8,534 nt of DNA. Origin: an uncultured Actinomycetes bacterium. Its GTDB lineage: Bacteria; Actinomycetota; Thermoleophilia; Gaiellales; F1-60-MAGs149. This document shows, piece by piece, positions 1 to 6,251 of the stretch; position 1 is the first letter of the stretch; each line of letters starts with the position of its first letter. The notes beneath the pieces are model-generated. The model did not search any database. It was given only the letters and a program-made list of their open reading frames with translations, and was not told the origin of the DNA. The stretch lies in assembly GCA_903960645.1 (NCBI GenBank), contig CAJCBN010000421.1, positions 1 to 8,534 of the forward strand, given 5' to 3'. A program made the translations under genes and the position numbers.

Positions 1-2
1 AC

Positions 3-377
3 GCGGCCTCGGGGGGCGAGCTGTCCCGCGTCGCGCTCGCGCTGCGCGTTGCCGCGCACGACCACGCTGCGGTCCCGACACTCGTCTTCGACGAGGTCGA
101 CGCCGGGGTTGGTGGCGCCACCGCGGTCGCCGTCGGTCAGAAACTGCGTGAGCTGGCCGGCTCCACGCAGGTGATCGTGATCACGCACCTCGCGCAGATC
201 GCCGCGCTCGCGGACCGTCACTACCGCGTGCTGAAGGTCGCCGGCGATCCCACGGAGACGACGATCGAACTGCTCGATGACTCCGGCATCGACGCCGAAC
301 TGGCCCGGATGCTCGGCGGCGACGCCTCGGCGGCCGAGGCCCTCGAGCTGGCGCGCCGGCTGCGGACGCGCGCCTGA
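3..377 (+). CDS. recN: DNA repair ATPase RecN, C-terminal part (5' end outside window)
   Basis: RecN is an SMC-like cytoplasmic ATPase that acts early in repair of double-strand breaks. Only the last 124 residues are present; the reading frame is open from base 3 and the gene starts upstream of the window. The visible part is the C-terminal half of the ATPase head: the ABC signature ASGGELSR (residues 2-9 of the fragment), the Walker B strand TLVFDEVDAGVGG (26-38) with its catalytic Asp-Glu, and the switch histidine in VITHLAQIAALADRHY. DEVDAGVGG followed by THLAQIA is characteristic of RecN rather than of RecF or SMC. The N-terminal Walker A and the coiled coil are off the window. The TGA stop overlaps the next gene's ATG by one base (TGATG), so the two are probably co-transcribed and translationally coupled. 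Identity is secure. Confidence 0.96.
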   Translation, partial: AASGGELSRVALALRVAAHDHAAVPTLVFDEVDAGVGGATAVAVGQKLRELAGSTQVIVITHLAQIAALADRHYRVLKVAGDPTETTIELLDDSGIDAELARMLGGDASAAEALELARRLRTRA

Positions 378-1045
378 TGCGCATCGTCGACCTCACGCAG
401 CCGCTGTCGCCCACCACCGCGCCGTGGCCGGGCGAGCCGCCGCTCCGCTTCGAGGAGCAGGCCAACGTGCCAGCCGACGGCTACTACGCGCGACGTATCG
501 ACCTCCACGAGCACACGGGGACGCACTTCGATGCGCCGGCGCACTTCGTCGAGGGCGGTGCCACCGTCGACGAGATCGCCGCGGGTCGGCTCGTCGTCCC
601 TGCTCGCGTCGTCGACGTGTCCGGCCAGGTCTCCGAGAATCCGGACTACGCGGTCTCCGCCGACGACATCCTCGCCATGGAGCGCAAGCACGGCGACCTC
701 GCGCCCGGCGAGGCCCTGCTCGCGCTGACCGGCTGGGACATGCACCTCGCCGATCCGGCCCGCTACGTCGGTGACCTGCGCTTTCCCGGCTTCGGTGCCG
801 ACGCGGCGGAGCTGGCCGTCGAGCGCGGCCTCGCCGGTATCGGCATCGACACGCTCTCGGTGGATCGCGGCTGCGACGAGACGTACCCCGTCCACCTGGC
901 GGTGCTGGGCGGCGGGCTCTGGCAGCTCGAGGGTCTCGTCGGCCTCGACCTGATTCCGGCGGTCGGCGCGATGCTGATCGTCGGCGTGCCGCCGCTGGTC
1001 GGCGCCTCGGGCTTCCCGGCCCGCGTGCTCGCCCTCGTCCCGTGA
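377..1045 (+). CDS. Cyclase family protein (kynurenine formamidase-like metal hydrolase)
   Basis: A 222-residue protein of the cyclase/kynurenine formamidase (KynB-like) superfamily, cytosolic metal-dependent hydrolases that open or form amide and ester bonds. The metal-binding motif HxGTHxDxPxHF is intact at residues 46-57. The C-terminal half has the other family blocks: a GIGIDTLSVD strand, then a YPVHLAVL segment with a conserved His, then a Glu in WQLEGL. The length is normal for the family. The start is the ATG that overlaps the recN stop; there is no clear Shine-Dalgarno sequence, so translation probably depends on coupling to recN. No other tryptophan-degradation gene is visible (no kynureninase or tryptophan dioxygenase), so I do not name it kynB. 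The family also includes enzymes acting on isatin, on polyketides and on unknown substrates. Family call firm, substrate unknown. Confidence 0.88.
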   Translation: MRIVDLTQPLSPTTAPWPGEPPLRFEEQANVPADGYYARRIDLHEHTGTHFDAPAHFVEGGATVDEIAAGRLVVPARVVDVSGQVSENPDYAVSADDILAMERKHGDLAPGEALLALTGWDMHLADPARYVGDLRFPGFGADAAELAVERGLAGIGIDTLSVDRGCDETYPVHLAVLGGGLWQLEGLVGLDLIPAVGAMLIVGVPPLVGASGFPARVLALVP

Positions 1046-1077
1046 GGCGTCCGCTGCATGGCATCCGACACCCCGGC

Positions 1078-1083
1078 TAGTGT
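1078..1083 (+). promoter_or_regulatory. Candidate -10 element (TAGTGT) for pyrG
   Basis: TAGTGT lies inside CCGGCTAGTGT, 28 bases before the pyrG ATG. It fits the TANNNT form of actinobacterial housekeeping -10 boxes and would give a leader of about 20 bases that contains the ribosome binding site. I see no good -35 at 16-18 bases upstream. Very similar CC(G)GCTAGNNT strings precede ald and mutM, which supports the call. Inference only. Confidence 0.4.
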
Positions 1084-1100
1084 CCACAGCGTCAGTCCAC

Positions 1101-1105
1101 GGAGG
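1101..1105 (+). promoter_or_regulatory. Ribosome binding site of pyrG (GGAGG), fixes the start at 1112
   Basis: GGAGG followed by AATCAG places a canonical Shine-Dalgarno sequence 6 bases before the ATG at 1112. This selects that ATG over the in-frame ATG at 1058, which would add 18 residues without family similarity. Confidence 0.85.
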
Positions 1106-1111
1106 AATCAG

Positions 1112-2773
1112 ATGGCGGAGACCAAGACCCGGTACGTGTTCATCACCGGCGGTGTCGTCTCCTCCCTCGGCAAGGGCATCACCGCCGCCTCCCTCGGTCG
1201 CATCCTCAAGAGCCGCGGCCTGCGCGTCGCCGTGATCAAGCTCGACCCGTACATCAACGTGGACCCGGGCACGATGAGCCCCTTCCAGCATGGCGAGGTC
1301 TTCGTCACGGAGGACGGCTCCGAGACCGACCTCGACCTCGGCCACTACGAGCGCTTCATCGACGAGAACACGTCGAGCCTCTCGAACGCGACCGCCGGCG
1401 CGATCTACGACAGCGTGATTCGCCGCGAGCGCCGCGGCGAGTACCTCGGCTCCACGGTGCAGGTCATCCCGCACATCACCGACGAGATCAAGCGCCGCGT
1501 CACGCGCGTGTCCGAGGCCGAGGCCGTCGACGTCGTGCTCGTCGAGATCGGCGGCACCGTCGGCGACATCGAGAGCCTGCCGTTCCTCGAGTCGATTCGC
1601 CAGCTGCGTAACCAGGTCGGCAAAGACAACGTCTGCTACGTCCACTGCACGCTCGTGCCGATGGTCGAGGCCGCCGGCGAGCTGAAGACCAAGCCGACGC
1701 AGCACTCCGTCAACGAGCTGCGCCGCATCGGCATCACGCCCGACATCGTCGTCTGCCGCGCCTCGCACCGCATCACGCGCGACCTGAAGGACAAGATCGC
1801 GCTGTTCGCCGACCTCGACCCGGGCCGCATCCTGGCCTGCGAGGACGCCGCCAACATCTACCGCGTGGCGCTCGCGCTGCACGATCAGGGCTTCGATGAT
1901 CTCGTGCTCGACGGCTTCGGCATCACCGCGCCGGCGGCCGACATGAACGAGTGGTCGGCCCTCGCCGACCGCGTCGACGCGCTTGAGGGCGAGGTCCGCA
2001 TCGCGATCGTCGGCAAGTACATCCAGCTGCAGGACGCGTACCTGTCGGTCGTGGAGGCGCTCAAGCACGGCGCGATTCACCACGGGGCCGTCCTCAAGCT
2101 GGTCTGGCTCGACGCCGAGGCGGTGCTGCGTGGCGAGGCCCGCGAGGAGCTGGCCTCCGTCGATGGCGTGCTGATTCCCGGCGGCTTCGGCGGTCGCGGC
2201 ATCGAGGGCAAGATCGCGGCGACGCGCTTCGCCCGCGAGCATCAGGTGCCCTTCCTGGGCGTCTGTCTCGGCATGCAGATCGCCGTCGCCGAGTTCGCCC
2301 GCGACGTGGCCGGCATGCCCGGTGCCAACTCGACCGAGTTCGATCCCGAGACGCCCTACCCGATCGTCGATCTTCTGCCGGAGCAGAAGGACGTGCTCGA
2401 CATGGGCGGCACCATGCGCCTCGGTGCCGAGGCAGTCGTCCTCAAGCCGGGCACGAAGGCTCACGCCGCGTACGGCGAGGAGACGATCTACGAGCGCCAT
2501 CGCCACCGCTACGAGGTGTCGAACCTGCTGCGCCCGCAGCTCGAGGCGCAGGGACTGATCGTCTCCGGCACCTTCGCGCACAAGGATCTCGTCGAGATCG
2601 TCGAGCTGCCGAACCACCCGTGGTTCGTGGCCAGCCAGTTCCACCCCGAGTTCAAGTCGCGCCCGACGCGTCCTGCCCCGCTGTTCCGCGACTTCGTCGG
2701 CGCCGCGATCGCCTTCCGCGACAGCGTGCCGGCTGAGACGCGCTCCGCGGCCGGCACCAGCGCCGCGGCCTAG
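1112..2773 (+). CDS. pyrG: CTP synthase (glutamine-hydrolysing)
   Basis: CTP synthase makes CTP from UTP with ATP and glutamine, the last step of de novo pyrimidine nucleotide synthesis. The 553-residue protein has the usual two-domain layout. The N-terminal synthetase domain (about 1-265) carries the P-loop GGVVSSLGKG (13-22), KLDPYINVDPGTMSP, the HGEVFVTEDG segment and EIGGTVGDIES. The C-terminal class I glutamine amidotransferase domain begins near RIAIVGKYIQLQDAY and has the nucleophile elbow GVCLGMQ with Cys385, and the His511/Glu513 pair in SQFHPEFKS, so the catalytic triad is complete. The length is close to the usual 535-550, with a short Ala/Ser-rich tail. The ATG at 1112 is chosen because of the GGAGG six bases upstream and because MAETKTRYVFITGG matches family N-termini. 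The next gene starts 2 bases after its stop, so pyrG and the peptidase are probably one operon. Confidence 0.98.
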   Translation: MAETKTRYVFITGGVVSSLGKGITAASLGRILKSRGLRVAVIKLDPYINVDPGTMSPFQHGEVFVTEDGSETDLDLGHYERFIDENTSSLSNATAGAIYDSVIRRERRGEYLGSTVQVIPHITDEIKRRVTRVSEAEAVDVVLVEIGGTVGDIESLPFLESIRQLRNQVGKDNVCYVHCTLVPMVEAAGELKTKPTQHSVNELRRIGITPDIVVCRASHRITRDLKDKIALFADLDPGRILACEDAANIYRVALALHDQGFDDLVLDGFGITAPAADMNEWSALADRVDALEGEVRIAIVGKYIQLQDAYLSVVEALKHGAIHHGAVLKLVWLDAEAVLRGEAREELASVDGVLIPGGFGGRGIEGKIAATRFAREHQVPFLGVCLGMQIAVAEFARDVAGMPGANSTEFDPETPYPIVDLLPEQKDVLDMGGTMRLGAEAVVLKPGTKAHAAYGEETIYERHRHRYEVSNLLRPQLEAQGLIVSGTFAHKDLVEIVELPNHPWFVASQFHPEFKSRPTRPAPLFRDFVGAAIAFRDSVPAETRSAAGTSAAA

Positions 2774-2775
2774 CC

Positions 2776-3882
2776 GTGGCCGCGACGCTCGAACTGTTCC
2801 TCGAGCTCGCCCGCCTGTCGACGCCGCCCGGCCGCGAGCGCGCTGCGATCGACCACGTGCGCGCGGAGCTGGCGTCGTTCGGGGTGGACGCGGTCGAGGA
2901 CGACGCCGGTGCGCAGCTCGGCGGTGACGCCGGCAACCTCTACGCGCGCATTCCGGCGACGGCGCCCGGCACGCCGCTGTTCTTCAACGCGCACGTCGAT
3001 ACCGTCCCGCCGACGGCGCCGATCGATCCCATCATCGAGGGCGCCTACGTCGTCAATCGCCATCCGACGATCCTCGGTGCCGATAACAAGGCGACGGTGG
3101 CCGGCATGATCGACGGCATCCGCCGTGTGGTGCAGGAGGGGATCCCACACGCCGGCATCGAGCTCGTCATCACGGTGCAGGAGGAGATCGGCCTGCTCGG
3201 TGCCAAGGCCTTCGACTGCGACCGCCTCGCGGCGCGCGTCGGCTACGTCTACGACGTCGACGGCGCTCCGGGGGCCATGACGATGCGCGCGCCGAGCCAG
3301 ATCACCATGGACGTCGAGTTCCACGGGCGCTCCGCTCACGCCGGCATGGATCCCGAGCAGGGGCGCAACGCGATCCACGCCGCGGCGCTCGCGCTGGCGC
3401 GACTTCCGATGGGGCGCGTCGCCCCGGGGGCCTCGCGCAACGTGGGCGTCATCGCGGGCGGCACGCAGCGCAACGTCGTGCCGGACCGCTGCAGCCTGCA
3501 GTTGGAGGTCCGCAGCCTCGACGATGCCCACGTGGTCGTGCTGGCACAGGAGATGGTCGATGCCGTCAACGCCGCGGCGGCCGAGGCGGGCTGCTCCGTC
3601 GAGATCGCGCAGACCCGTGAGTACACCGCCTACGCCTTCGGCGAGGACGACGAGGTCGTGCAGATCGCGCGGCGTGGGCTTGCCGCGGCCGGCTGCCCGC
3701 CTCGCGAGATTGAGACGGGTGGTGGCGCCGATGCGCACGCCTTCAACGAGCGCGGCCTGCAGTGCCTCAACCTGTCGAGCGGCATGGAGGCCATCCATAC
3801 GCCCGACGAGCGCATCGAGATTCGGCACGTGGAGGCGCTCTCGCGCATCACGGTCGAGCTGATCCGCGCCGCTGCTGCCTGA
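2776..3882 (+). CDS. M20 family metallopeptidase, PepT-like
   Basis: A 368-residue di-zinc peptidase of the M20 family, most like the peptidase T-like group (YqjE type), which trims small peptides in the cytosol. The expected metal ligands and catalytic residues are present: His73 and Asp75 in NAHVDTV, bridging Asp103 in GADNKA, the general base Glu136 with Glu137 in QEEIG, Asp162 in DVDGAPG, and His341 in AIHTPDE. The dimerisation (lid) domain runs from about 175 to 280, beginning near EFHGRSAHAGMDPE. There is no signal peptide. The start is the GTG two bases after the pyrG stop; no Shine-Dalgarno is visible and no in-frame ATG lies near, so coupling to pyrG translation is likely. The catalytic set is complete, so it should be active. 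It could equally be annotated tripeptide aminopeptidase; I leave the symbol blank because PepT-like paralogues are not proven tripeptidases. Confidence 0.9.
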   Translation: MAATLELFLELARLSTPPGRERAAIDHVRAELASFGVDAVEDDAGAQLGGDAGNLYARIPATAPGTPLFFNAHVDTVPPTAPIDPIIEGAYVVNRHPTILGADNKATVAGMIDGIRRVVQEGIPHAGIELVITVQEEIGLLGAKAFDCDRLAARVGYVYDVDGAPGAMTMRAPSQITMDVEFHGRSAHAGMDPEQGRNAIHAAALALARLPMGRVAPGASRNVGVIAGGTQRNVVPDRCSLQLEVRSLDDAHVVVLAQEMVDAVNAAAAEAGCSVEIAQTREYTAYAFGEDDEVVQIARRGLAAAGCPPREIETGGGADAHAFNERGLQCLNLSSGMEAIHTPDERIEIRHVEALSRITVELIRAAAA

Positions 3883-3924
3883 CCACACGGTGCGTCGGCG
3901 GCGGTTCTCGGCGCGTCTGCCCGC

Positions 3925-3930
3925 TAGCAT
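3925..3930 (+). promoter_or_regulatory. Candidate -10 element (TAGCAT) for ald
   Basis: TAGCAT inside CCCGCTAGCAT sits 44 bases before the ald ATG, in the 92-base gap after the peptidase gene. Transcription would start near 3937, with a leader of about 38 bases that includes the ribosome binding site. A weak TTCTCG lies at 3905-3910, 14 bases upstream, too close for a standard -35. The resemblance to the elements before pyrG and mutM is the main support. Confidence 0.4.
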
Positions 3931-3962
3931 CCGCAGGTCCCATCGTTCGCAGCCATACCCCC

Positions 3963-3967
3963 GGAGG
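3963..3967 (+). promoter_or_regulatory. Ribosome binding site of ald (GGAGG), fixes the start at 3975
   Basis: GGAGG with a 7-base spacer before the ATG at 3975. It decides the start: the open frame continues upstream to an ATG at 3762, but that would run back through the end of the peptidase gene and add 71 residues of non-family sequence. Confidence 0.85.
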
Positions 3968-3974
3968 TGCTCAG

Positions 3975-5105
3975 ATGCGCGTAGGTGTCGTCAAGGAGAT
4001 CAAGAAGGACGAGTACCGCGTCGCGCTGACGCCGGCAGGAGCTCGCGAGCTGGTCGGTCGCGGCCACGATGTCGTCGTGGAGACGACGGCCGGTGCCGGC
4101 AGTTCCTTCTCCGATGAGGCCTACGTCGCCGCGGGCGCCACGATCGCCTCCTGCGAGGACACCTGGGCCAGCTGCGACATGGTGATGAAGGTCAAGGAGC
4201 CGCTCGAGCCGGAGTACAGCCGCATCCGCGAGGGTCAGATCCTCTTCACCTACCTGCACCTCGCCCCCGACGAGACGCTGACCAAGGCGCTGATCGGCAC
4301 GGGCGCCACCTGCATCGCGTACGAGACCGTCGAGACTGACGATCGCAAGCTACCGCTGCTCGCGCCGATGAGCGAGGTCGCCGGTCGCCTGGCCCCGCAG
4401 ATGGGCGCGCACTGCCTCGAGAAGCCCAAGGGTGGCCGTGGCATCCTGCTGGCCGGCCTGCCGGGCGTCGCCCCGGCCAAGGTGGTCGTGCTCGGTGGCG
4501 GCATCGTCGGCTACAACGCCGCGCTGATCGCGGTCGGCATGCAGGCTGACGTCTGGGTGCTGGAGCGCTCCGTCGATCGTATGCGCGAGCTCGAGAACAT
4601 GATGGACGGCCGCATCACGCTGGAGATCTCCAACCAGCAGATGGTCGAGGAGGCGATCTCGAACGCCGACATGGTGATCGGCGCCGTGCTCGTCGCGGGC
4701 GCCCGCGCGCCGCGCCTCGTCACGAAGGACATGCTCAGCGGCATGAAGGAGGGCGCCGTCCTCGTCGACGTCGCCATCGATCAGGGCGGCTGCTTCGAGA
4801 CCTCGAAGGCCACCACGCACTCCGATCCCACCTACGTCGTCGACGGCGTCGTCCACTACTGCGTGGCGAACATGCCGGGCGCGGTGCCGATCACCTCGAC
4901 GCGCGGCCTCACCAACGTGACGCTGCCGTACGCCGAGCTCCTCGCCGACAAGGGCCTCGATGAGGCGATGCGCTTCTCGAAGCCGCTGGCCCGCGGCGTC
5001 AACGTGATGGCCGGCAAGATCACGAACCAGCCGGTCGCCGAGAGCCACGGCCTGCCGTACACGCATCTCAGCGACCTGATCGACGGAGTCGCCCCGGGCC
5101 TCTGA
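3975..5105 (+). CDS. ald: Alanine dehydrogenase
   Basis: Alanine dehydrogenase interconverts L-alanine and pyruvate plus ammonia with NAD+; it links amino acid catabolism to nitrogen assimilation and redox balance. The 376-residue protein is of normal length. All known active-site residues align with a one-residue offset from the well-studied enzymes: Arg15 in KDEYRVALTP, Lys74 in MKVKEP, His95 in TYLHLA and Asp269 in VAIDQGG. The NAD-binding Rossmann motif LGGGIVGYNAA starts near Gly174. The run HYCVANMPGAVPITST and the C-terminal NVMAGKITNQPVAE are typical of Ald and separate it from the related transhydrogenase alpha subunit. It has a candidate promoter and a strong ribosome binding site of its own and is followed 7 bases after the stop by a large palindromic repeat, so it is probably a single-gene transcription unit. 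Confidence 0.97.
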   Translation: MRVGVVKEIKKDEYRVALTPAGARELVGRGHDVVVETTAGAGSSFSDEAYVAAGATIASCEDTWASCDMVMKVKEPLEPEYSRIREGQILFTYLHLAPDETLTKALIGTGATCIAYETVETDDRKLPLLAPMSEVAGRLAPQMGAHCLEKPKGGRGILLAGLPGVAPAKVVVLGGGIVGYNAALIAVGMQADVWVLERSVDRMRELENMMDGRITLEISNQQMVEEAISNADMVIGAVLVAGARAPRLVTKDMLSGMKEGAVLVDVAIDQGGCFETSKATTHSDPTYVVDGVVHYCVANMPGAVPITSTRGLTNVTLPYAELLADKGLDEAMRFSKPLARGVNVMAGKITNQPVAESHGLPYTHLSDLIDGVAPGL

Positions 5106-5111
5106 TCCCGC

Positions 5112-5164
5112 TGGTGGTTCAACGTTGCTTTGGTGCCAGGCACCAATGCAAAGCTGAACCACCA
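5112..5164. repeat. 53-base palindromic repeat, full copy (copy 1)
   Basis: A near-perfect palindrome centred on base 5138: 23 of 26 symmetric positions pair. The outer arms are TGGTGGTTCA (5112-5121) and TGAACCACCA (5155-5164), the core is TTGGTGCC-A-GGCACCAA (5130-5146), and a TTGC/GCAA block lies between with a T-T mismatch (5129/5147). The only other mismatches are at 5122/5154 and 5124/5152. As RNA it would form a long hairpin beginning 7 bases after the ald stop. There is no T-run after it, so it is not a standard intrinsic terminator, but it could stabilise or end the ald message. It resembles REP-type extragenic palindromes; relationship to a named family is not established here. Confidence 0.85.
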
Positions 5165-5192
5165 CGAGTGTCGGCGGAGGGGGGATAGAGGT

Positions 5193-5231
5193 TTGCTTTG
5201 GTGCCTGGCACCAATGCAAAGCTGAACCACC
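5193..5231. repeat. Second, incomplete copy of the palindromic repeat (copy 2)
   Basis: This 39-base stretch repeats 5125-5163 at an offset of 68 bases with a single difference, the central base of the palindrome (A at 5138, T at 5206). It retains the TTGGTGCC-N-GGCACCAA core (5198-5214) and the right outer arm TGAACCACC (5223-5231), but the left outer arm is missing: the sequence before it is a G-rich run instead. It ends 48 bases before the xerD start codon. Copies 1 and 2 are in direct orientation. Confidence 0.85.
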
Positions 5232-5257
5232 GTGGGGGATGTCGGAGGGACGCGGGG

Positions 5258-5277
5258 CGGGGGAGCGAACTTCCCCG
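5258..5277 (+). promoter_or_regulatory. Hairpin just before the xerD start codon
   Basis: CGGGGGAG (5258-5265) pairs with CTTCCCCG (5270-5277) around a CGAA loop: 8 base pairs with one G-U. The stem ends two bases before the ATG at 5280, and the only purine-rich Shine-Dalgarno candidate (GGGAG, 5261-5265) is inside its 5' arm. The structure should lower xerD translation unless opened. It may be deliberate control or chance pairing in G-rich DNA. Confidence 0.45.
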
Positions 5278-5279
5278 TT

Positions 5280-6170
5280 ATGCAGGACCCGCGGATTACG
5301 GATTTCCTTACGTCGCTGCAGCTTGAGCGCGATGCGTCGCCGCACACGATCACGGCGTACCGCACCGATCTCGCCGATCTGCAGACGTACCTGACGGCGC
5401 GCGGGCTGGAGCTCGATGCCGTCACCGGGCAGGATCTCGAGCCCTTCGCGCTGGAGTTGCGGGAGCGGGGGCTGGCGCCCGCGACCGTGCGGCGACGCCT
5501 GGCGGCGGCGCGCTCGCTGCTGCGTCACCGCACGCGCGAGGGTGCACGGACCGCGGGTGTGCGCGACGTGCCGCTGCCCAAGGCGCCGCAGGCGCCACCG
5601 CACGCGCTCACCTCGGAGCAGACGATCCTGCTCGTCGAGCACCCGGACGCCACGCCGCTCGGGCTGCGTGATCGCGCGGTCCTCGAACTGCTGTACGGCG
5701 CCGGTCTGCGCGTCTCCGAGCTCTGTGGCCTGCGGCCCGGCGACCTCGACGCCGAGCTCGGTCTGGTGCGCGTGCTCGGCAAGGGCGGCCGCGAGCGGGT
5801 CGTGCCGTGCGGCGGACAGGCGGTGCGCGCGGTCGAGCGGTATCTCGCGCGCAGCCGCACGCACCTCGGTACCCGGCAGGACCCTGATGCGCTCCTCATC
5901 AACAACCGGGGTGGTCGCCTGACACGTCGCGGCGTGTTCCTGATCGTCCGGCGCCACGCCGAGCCGCTCGACCTGCCGGAGTGGGTCGGGCCGCACGCGT
6001 TACGCCACGCCTTCGCGACGCACCTCGTCGAGGGTGGGTGCGACCTGCGTACCGTCCAGGAGCTGCTCGGTCACCAGCGCATCGCGACGACGGCGATCTA
6101 CACGCACGTCGCAGGTACGCACCTGCGCGAGACGTTTCTGTCTGCGCATCCGCGTGCTCGGGCGGCGTAA
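5280..6170 (+). CDS. xerD: Site-specific tyrosine recombinase XerD
   Basis: XerD, with XerC, resolves chromosome dimers at the dif site. The 296-residue protein is of the usual length. The N-terminal SAM-like core-binding domain covers about 5-90 and the catalytic domain about 105-285. All six catalytic residues are present: Arg144 (GAGLRVSEL), Lys168 (LGKGGRERVVP), His239 and Arg242 (HALRHAFATH), His265 (LGHQRIATT) and the nucleophile Tyr274 (IYTHV). These motifs are nearer XerD/XerC than phage integrases. The ATG at 5280 is chosen because it gives the normal N-terminus; an in-frame GTG at 5232 abuts the palindromic repeat and would add 16 Gly-rich residues. The start region can fold into a hairpin. 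Leu241 inside the active-site HxLRH motif is encoded by TTA, a codon that is rare in DNA this GC-rich. XerC versus XerD cannot be settled without a tree; XerD is preferred by length and motifs. Confidence 0.9.
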   Translation: MQDPRITDFLTSLQLERDASPHTITAYRTDLADLQTYLTARGLELDAVTGQDLEPFALELRERGLAPATVRRRLAAARSLLRHRTREGARTAGVRDVPLPKAPQAPPHALTSEQTILLVEHPDATPLGLRDRAVLELLYGAGLRVSELCGLRPGDLDAELGLVRVLGKGGRERVVPCGGQAVRAVERYLARSRTHLGTRQDPDALLINNRGGRLTRRGVFLIVRRHAEPLDLPEWVGPHALRHAFATHLVEGGCDLRTVQELLGHQRIATTAIYTHVAGTHLRETFLSAHPRARAA

Positions 6171-6187
6171 GCGCGTTACGTGCACGC

Positions 6188-6215
6188 ATCCGTTTGAGCA
6201 TCGTGATGAACGGAT
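6188..6215. repeat. Inverted repeat between xerD and the small gene pair
   Basis: ATCCGTT (6188-6194) and AACGGAT (6209-6215) are perfect 7-base inverted arms 14 bases apart; the interval also holds CATC/GATG, which extends the symmetry with a 4-base bulge. It lies 17 bases after the xerD stop and 36 bases before the GTG of the DUF4258-like gene. With no T-run it is a poor intrinsic terminator. The position suits an operator for autoregulation of the gene pair. The rest of this 81-base gap holds a 5-base stem across the xerD stop (CGTAA/TTACG, 6166-6180) and a possible -35 (TTGAGC, 6194-6199) with no convincing -10. Confidence 0.4.
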
Positions 6216-6251
6216 CCAGTCGCGTGGTCATCGATCGGCGAGCGTACGGGC

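Noticed and set aside
1058..1111. Upstream in-frame ATG for pyrG
   Set aside because: The added 18 residues do not resemble CTP synthase, and the GGAGG lies before the ATG at 1112.
221..2644. Very long antisense open frame (807 codons) across the cyclase and pyrG genes
   Set aside because: It is the mirror of GC-rich codon usage in pyrG, which has full family motifs on the + strand. Its translation is low-complexity Arg/Ala/Val/Asp-rich with no recognisable domain.
2770..3930. Antisense frame across the M20 peptidase gene
   Set aside because: Same cause; the + strand gene has all metal ligands, and the antisense product resembles no family.
3762..3974. Upstream extension of ald
   Set aside because: It would overlap the end of the peptidase gene out of frame; the ATG at 3975 has a strong ribosome binding site and gives the family N-terminus.
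5112..5164. dif site for XerC/XerD
   Set aside because: The palindrome does not have the dif layout of two 11-base half-sites around a 6-base centre, and a second copy 68 bases away would be unexpected.
5112..5231. CRISPR array
   Set aside because: Only two repeat copies, one truncated, with a single short G-rich interval and no cas genes; the unit is a long palindrome unlike CRISPR repeats.
5232..5279. GTG start for xerD at 5232
   Set aside because: It adds a Gly-rich stretch encoded by the spacer next to the repeat and no family similarity.
4350..5996. Antisense frame of 548 codons across ald, the repeat spacer and xerD
   Set aside because: It opposes two well-supported genes and runs through the palindromic repeats; shadow of codon bias.
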